The notes under the pieces: model-generated
The model's database searches: none
What the model saw: the letters and a program-made list of their open reading frames with translations, nothing else
What the model was told of the DNA's origin: nothing
NCBI GenBank assembly: GCA_020850775.1
Contig: JADZEA010000127.1
Coordinates: 1 to 37,436 of the forward strand
Direction of reading: 5' to 3'
DNA length: 37,436 bases
Source: a bacterium
GTDB taxonomy: Bacteria; CLD3
Position numbers and translations under genes: made by a program
Shown here: in pieces, positions 35,180-37,436 of the stretch
Numbering within the stretch: the first letter of the stretch is position 1
How the letters are laid out: each line of letters begins with the position of its first letter

Positions 35180-36721
35180 CTACTTTTTTTTACTAATGTT
35201 AATAATATTTATGTCATCAATAGTTTTTAGTAAAGTTGGTTCTTCAATTGAGCGTAATTTATTTAAAATATTAGAAATACTGTCAATAGATTTTTCCATA
35301 TTTTGCAAAATACGTATCTCTTTTTCGTTCAATTTTCCTTCTGAAAACATTTTTAGAATTGCCAAATTTCCTTTTAAAACTGTCAATGGTTGATTAAACT
35401 CGTGATTTGTCGTAACAACAGTTGCAACAAACATTGATTTTTTTTCGCTTTCAATGAGTTTATTTTGTGCCTCAATGAGTTTTTGGTTTAAATCAACTAA
35501 CTCTATATTTTTCAACCTGTAGATTTCTTTTTCTTTTTCTGCTTTTTCTACTTCAAAACTTATCTGTAATTTTTTTAGTTTGCTGTCGGATTCTTCGTTA
35601 AAAACTTCTTTTTCCAAACTATGAAATTTTTCGTAGTGTTCAAGTGCTTTGTCAAAATTCTCAATTGCTTCGTAAGTTTTTGAAAATGCTTCGTGAGTTT
35701 TATAAATTAAAGACTTTGCTCCGATACTTTCGGCAATCACAAGGGCATTTTGCAGGTTTTCCAAACTTTGATTGTAATCCTTTAAGTCAAAATAAATCTG
35801 ACCGTAAAACAAATGGCAGTTAGCTTCCTGAAGTTTGTAATTAATTTTCTTGCTAATTTCAAAACTTTTTGTGTTGTACTCTAATGCTTTGTCTGTTTCA
35901 CCAAGCTTTTGGTAAACAACTCCAAGCAAACCCAAATTTATACTGAAATTCTGTTTGTTACCAATTTGCGATGAAATTTCAAGACTTTGCTCTAAGTATT
36001 CAATGGCTTTTACGGGTTCATTCAACTTGAGAAAAATTTCTCCAATGCCTGTTAAAGCAGTTATTTTACTTTTTACCCCTTTTGTTTTTTCCGCAAGTTC
36101 TAACCCTTTTTCGTAATAATCCAATGCTTTTTGGTGTTCTTCCAAGTCAGAATAAACATTCCCAATATTATTGAATGAAGCACACAAGTCTTTTAAATCT
36201 TCTATTTTTTCACGGATTTTCATACTGCTTAAATGATAATCCAAAGCCTTTGGGTAATCACCTAAGTTTCGGTAAAGATTCCCAATATTGTTGTAAACAA
36301 CTGCCTCAAAGTTTTTATCTTTTTCCTTTTTTGCAATTACCAAACTCAAAAAATAACTTTCAAGTGCATTCTTAGAATCACCAATGTTTTTGTAAGCTAT
36401 TCCAATTTTATTTAAAGCAAGTGCTTCTATTTTTTTATTGTTACTTTTTCTTGACAATTCAAGCGTCTCGTTTAGAGTTATCAAAGCATCTTTGTAGTCA
36501 GACAAGTGATTTTGCAGGCTGCCAAGATTGTCTAAAGCCGTCAAAAGACCTTGTTCATAATTTATTTTTCTTGCAATTTCAATAGTTTTTTTAGCTATTT
36601 CATGGGCAAAAGTGTAATCAGAAGATTTTGTTAGTGAATACATCTGATTTAAAATATCAACCTTTTTAAACAGGTCTTTAGTAGATTTTAATTTTTCTTC
36701 AAGCTCAATAATTTTATTCAT
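35180..36721 (-). CDS. TPR protein ending in a DHp-like (HisKA-like) domain, no ATPase
   Basis: This 513-aa cytosolic protein has about eight to nine TPRs (residues ~35-365, for example NNIGNLYRNLGDYPKALDYH). A coiled coil (KLKKLQISFEVEKAEKEKEI) leads to TTNHEFNQPLTVLKGNLAIL, which looks like a histidine-kinase H-box with His440 (35402-35404), and then a second helix (LNEKEIRILQNMEKSIDSI). The protein then stops at TIDDINIINISKKK, with no HATPase_c domain. It is the first gene of a minus-strand block and is divergent from moaC. Compared with gpmI, its Tyr codons are less biased to TAC (16 TAC, 8 TAT). Likely a signalling scaffold or trans-phosphorylated partner (inference). Confidence 0.84.
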   Translation of the reverse strand: MNKIIELEEKLKSTKDLFKKVDILNQMYSLTKSSDYTFAHEIAKKTIEIARKINYEQGLLTALDNLGSLQNHLSDYKDALITLNETLELSRKSNNKKIEALALNKIGIAYKNIGDSKNALESYFLSLVIAKKEKDKNFEAVVYNNIGNLYRNLGDYPKALDYHLSSMKIREKIEDLKDLCASFNNIGNVYSDLEEHQKALDYYEKGLELAEKTKGVKSKITALTGIGEIFLKLNEPVKAIEYLEQSLEISSQIGNKQNFSINLGLLGVVYQKLGETDKALEYNTKSFEISKKINYKLQEANCHLFYGQIYFDLKDYNQSLENLQNALVIAESIGAKSLIYKTHEAFSKTYEAIENFDKALEHYEKFHSLEKEVFNEESDSKLKKLQISFEVEKAEKEKEIYRLKNIELVDLNQKLIEAQNKLIESEKKSMFVATVVTTNHEFNQPLTVLKGNLAILKMFSEGKLNEKEIRILQNMEKSIDSISNILNKLRSIEEPTLLKTIDDINIINISKKK

Positions 36722-36844
36722 AATTCTTCTTTTGAATTTTAGTAAAGTAAGTTAAAAAAAAAATAAAGCTTTTTCAACAATCCTTATTCTTATCTTGAAA
36801 AAATTACTAACTTTAAGCCAAGTAAAATAAGTTTGGCAGGAAAA
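36722..36844. promoter_or_regulatory. Divergent control region between the TPR block and moaC
   Basis: This 123-bp AT-rich gap must hold promoters for both directions. CTTTAAGCC (36811-36819) lies 25 bases before the moaC ATG, and the same 9-mer lies before the secreted-protein gene at 24432-24440. No hairpin or recognised riboswitch is seen; in particular no Moco riboswitch could fit here as a long structured leader. Confidence 0.3.
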
Positions 36845-37345
36845 ATGAAAACACACACACTCACTCACGTTGACAATTCAGGAAAAGCAGCAATGGTTGA
36901 TGTTTCCCAAAAACCCGAAACAACACGAAAAGCCACTGCTCAAGCTAAAATCTTTCTTGGCGAAGAGGCTTTCCTGCTTGTCAAACAAAACCAAATCAAA
37001 AAAGGCGATGTTATTTCTGTCGCACAAATTGCAGGAATTTTAGCTTCAAAAAAAACAAGTGATTTAATCCCTCTTTGTCATCCTTTGTTTCTTTCAAAAG
37101 TCGATGTTTCTTTCGAACTTTGTGAAAATGATTTTGCAATTTTAATTAAAGGTTTCGTCCAAACTGAAGGAAAAACCGGAGTTGAAATGGAAGCTCTGAC
37201 TGCTGTTTCAGTCGCAAGTTTAACAATTTATGACATGTGTAAAGCTGTAAACAAAAAAATAGTAATTTCTGAAATCAAACTTCTTTCCAAAAGTGGTGGA
37301 AAAAGCGGTGATTTTAACTTCTCAAACGAAAGTGAACCAAAATGA
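36845..37345 (+). CDS. moaC: Cyclic pyranopterin monophosphate synthase MoaC
   Basis: MoaC converts the MoaA product (3',8-cyclo-GTP) to cyclic pyranopterin monophosphate in molybdenum cofactor synthesis. It carries LTHVDNSGKAAMVDVSQKPE, KKTSDLIPLCHPLFLSKVDV, GKTGVEMEALTAVSVA, LTIYDMCKAV and LLSKSGGKSGDF, all strongly conserved, including the active-site Lys and His residues. I choose the ATG at 36845 (166 aa) because GGCAGG lies 4 bases upstream. An in-frame TTG at 36833 adds MAGK and would overlap that SD. It overlaps the following HAD gene by ATGA. No other moa gene is in the window. Confidence 0.95.
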   Translation: MKTHTLTHVDNSGKAAMVDVSQKPETTRKATAQAKIFLGEEAFLLVKQNQIKKGDVISVAQIAGILASKKTSDLIPLCHPLFLSKVDVSFELCENDFAILIKGFVQTEGKTGVEMEALTAVSVASLTIYDMCKAVNKKIVISEIKLLSKSGGKSGDFNFSNESEPK

Positions 37346-37436
37346 CAAAACCAACCTGGCTTGCTGAAATTCAAAACTGGATTTTTGATATGGACGGAAC
37401 TCTGACAATTGCAATCCACGATTTTGATGAAATCAG
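37342..37436 (+). CDS. HAD-superfamily hydrolase, N-terminal fragment at window edge
   Basis: The ATG overlaps the moaC stop codon (ATGA), and 31 codons are visible before the window ends: MTKPTWLAEIQNWIFDMDG then TLTIAIHDFDEI. FDMDGTLT is HAD motif I, with the nucleophile Asp and the acid/base Asp two residues later. This suggests a beta-phosphoglucomutase- or phosphoglycolate-phosphatase-like enzyme. Subfamily and substrate cannot be decided from this fragment. Translational coupling to moaC is likely. Confidence 0.75.
   Translation, partial: MTKPTWLAEIQNWIFDMDGTLTIAIHDFDEI

Noticed and set aside
35025-35393. 122-codon plus-strand frame across the junction of the two TPR genes
   Set aside because: It is antisense to both TPR genes and reads as low-complexity Leu/Ser/Ile/Phe, the expected shadow of Lys/Glu/Asn/Asp-rich helices.
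33488-36721. The two TPR genes as one gene broken by a frameshift
   Set aside because: Each has its own start, full TPR array and the same conserved C-terminal tail, so they are tandem paralogues and not fragments.
36833-36844. TTG start for moaC at 36833
   Set aside because: The ATG at 36845 has GGCAGG four bases upstream, and the family starts near there.

Overview
This is an AT-rich, gene-dense stretch of bacterial chromosome with 24 protein-coding genes, two of them cut by the window edges. No gap between genes exceeds about 165 bases. I see no rRNA, tRNA, insertion sequence, prophage or CRISPR array. Several features point to the Bacteroidota/Chlorobiota (FCB) group: a short primary sigma factor (285 aa) with no region 1.1, a DUF2723 membrane glycosyltransferase, an HtpG of the FCB type, and many TPR proteins. 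Clear Shine-Dalgarno (SD) sequences (AAGG, GGAG, AGGAGG) and several TTG starts fit a Chlorobi/Ignavibacteria/Kapabacteria-like lineage better than classical Bacteroidetes. That placement is inference only.

Layout. 1-9.4 kb is housekeeping: htpG (partial), gltA, gpmI, a YyaL/DUF255 thioredoxin-fold protein with a lipoprotein-like N-terminus, a SEC59/DGK1-type kinase, threonine aldolase and the primary sigma factor. 9.5-13.2 kb has a DegT-type aminotransferase, then a tatC-tatA-gatA operon. 13.3-15.9 kb is a two-gene redox module: an NirB-like FAD/NAD(P)H oxidoreductase followed by a NosR/NapH-like membrane polyferredoxin. 16-21.6 kb holds an ABC exporter, serA and a pcrA/uvrD helicase. 21.7-26.3 kb has glyA followed by a radical SAM protein with an unusual cysteine spacing, a small secreted protein, and a glutaryl-CoA-type acyl-CoA dehydrogenase. 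26.4-28.7 kb has a TIGR04283-type glycosyltransferase and nadB. 28.7-36.7 kb is one long minus-strand block, reading right to left: two tandem TPR proteins ending in a histidine-kinase-like dimerisation domain with no ATPase domain, a secreted two-repeat/FN3 protein translationally coupled to the second of them, then DUF2723 and GT2 glycosyltransferases. The right edge has moaC overlapping the start of a HAD-family phosphatase.

How the genes relate. serA, glyA and ltaE all serve serine/glycine/threonine metabolism but are not in one operon. gltA and gpmI are central carbon genes. TatC and TatA form a minimal Tat translocase. The most unusual loci are the TPR/DHp-only pair coupled to a secreted protein, the flavoprotein-polyferredoxin pair, and the radical SAM protein with C-x8-C-x2-C. 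Several genes end in clear intrinsic terminators, and three of these share a CCTTCA/TGAAGG stem core.
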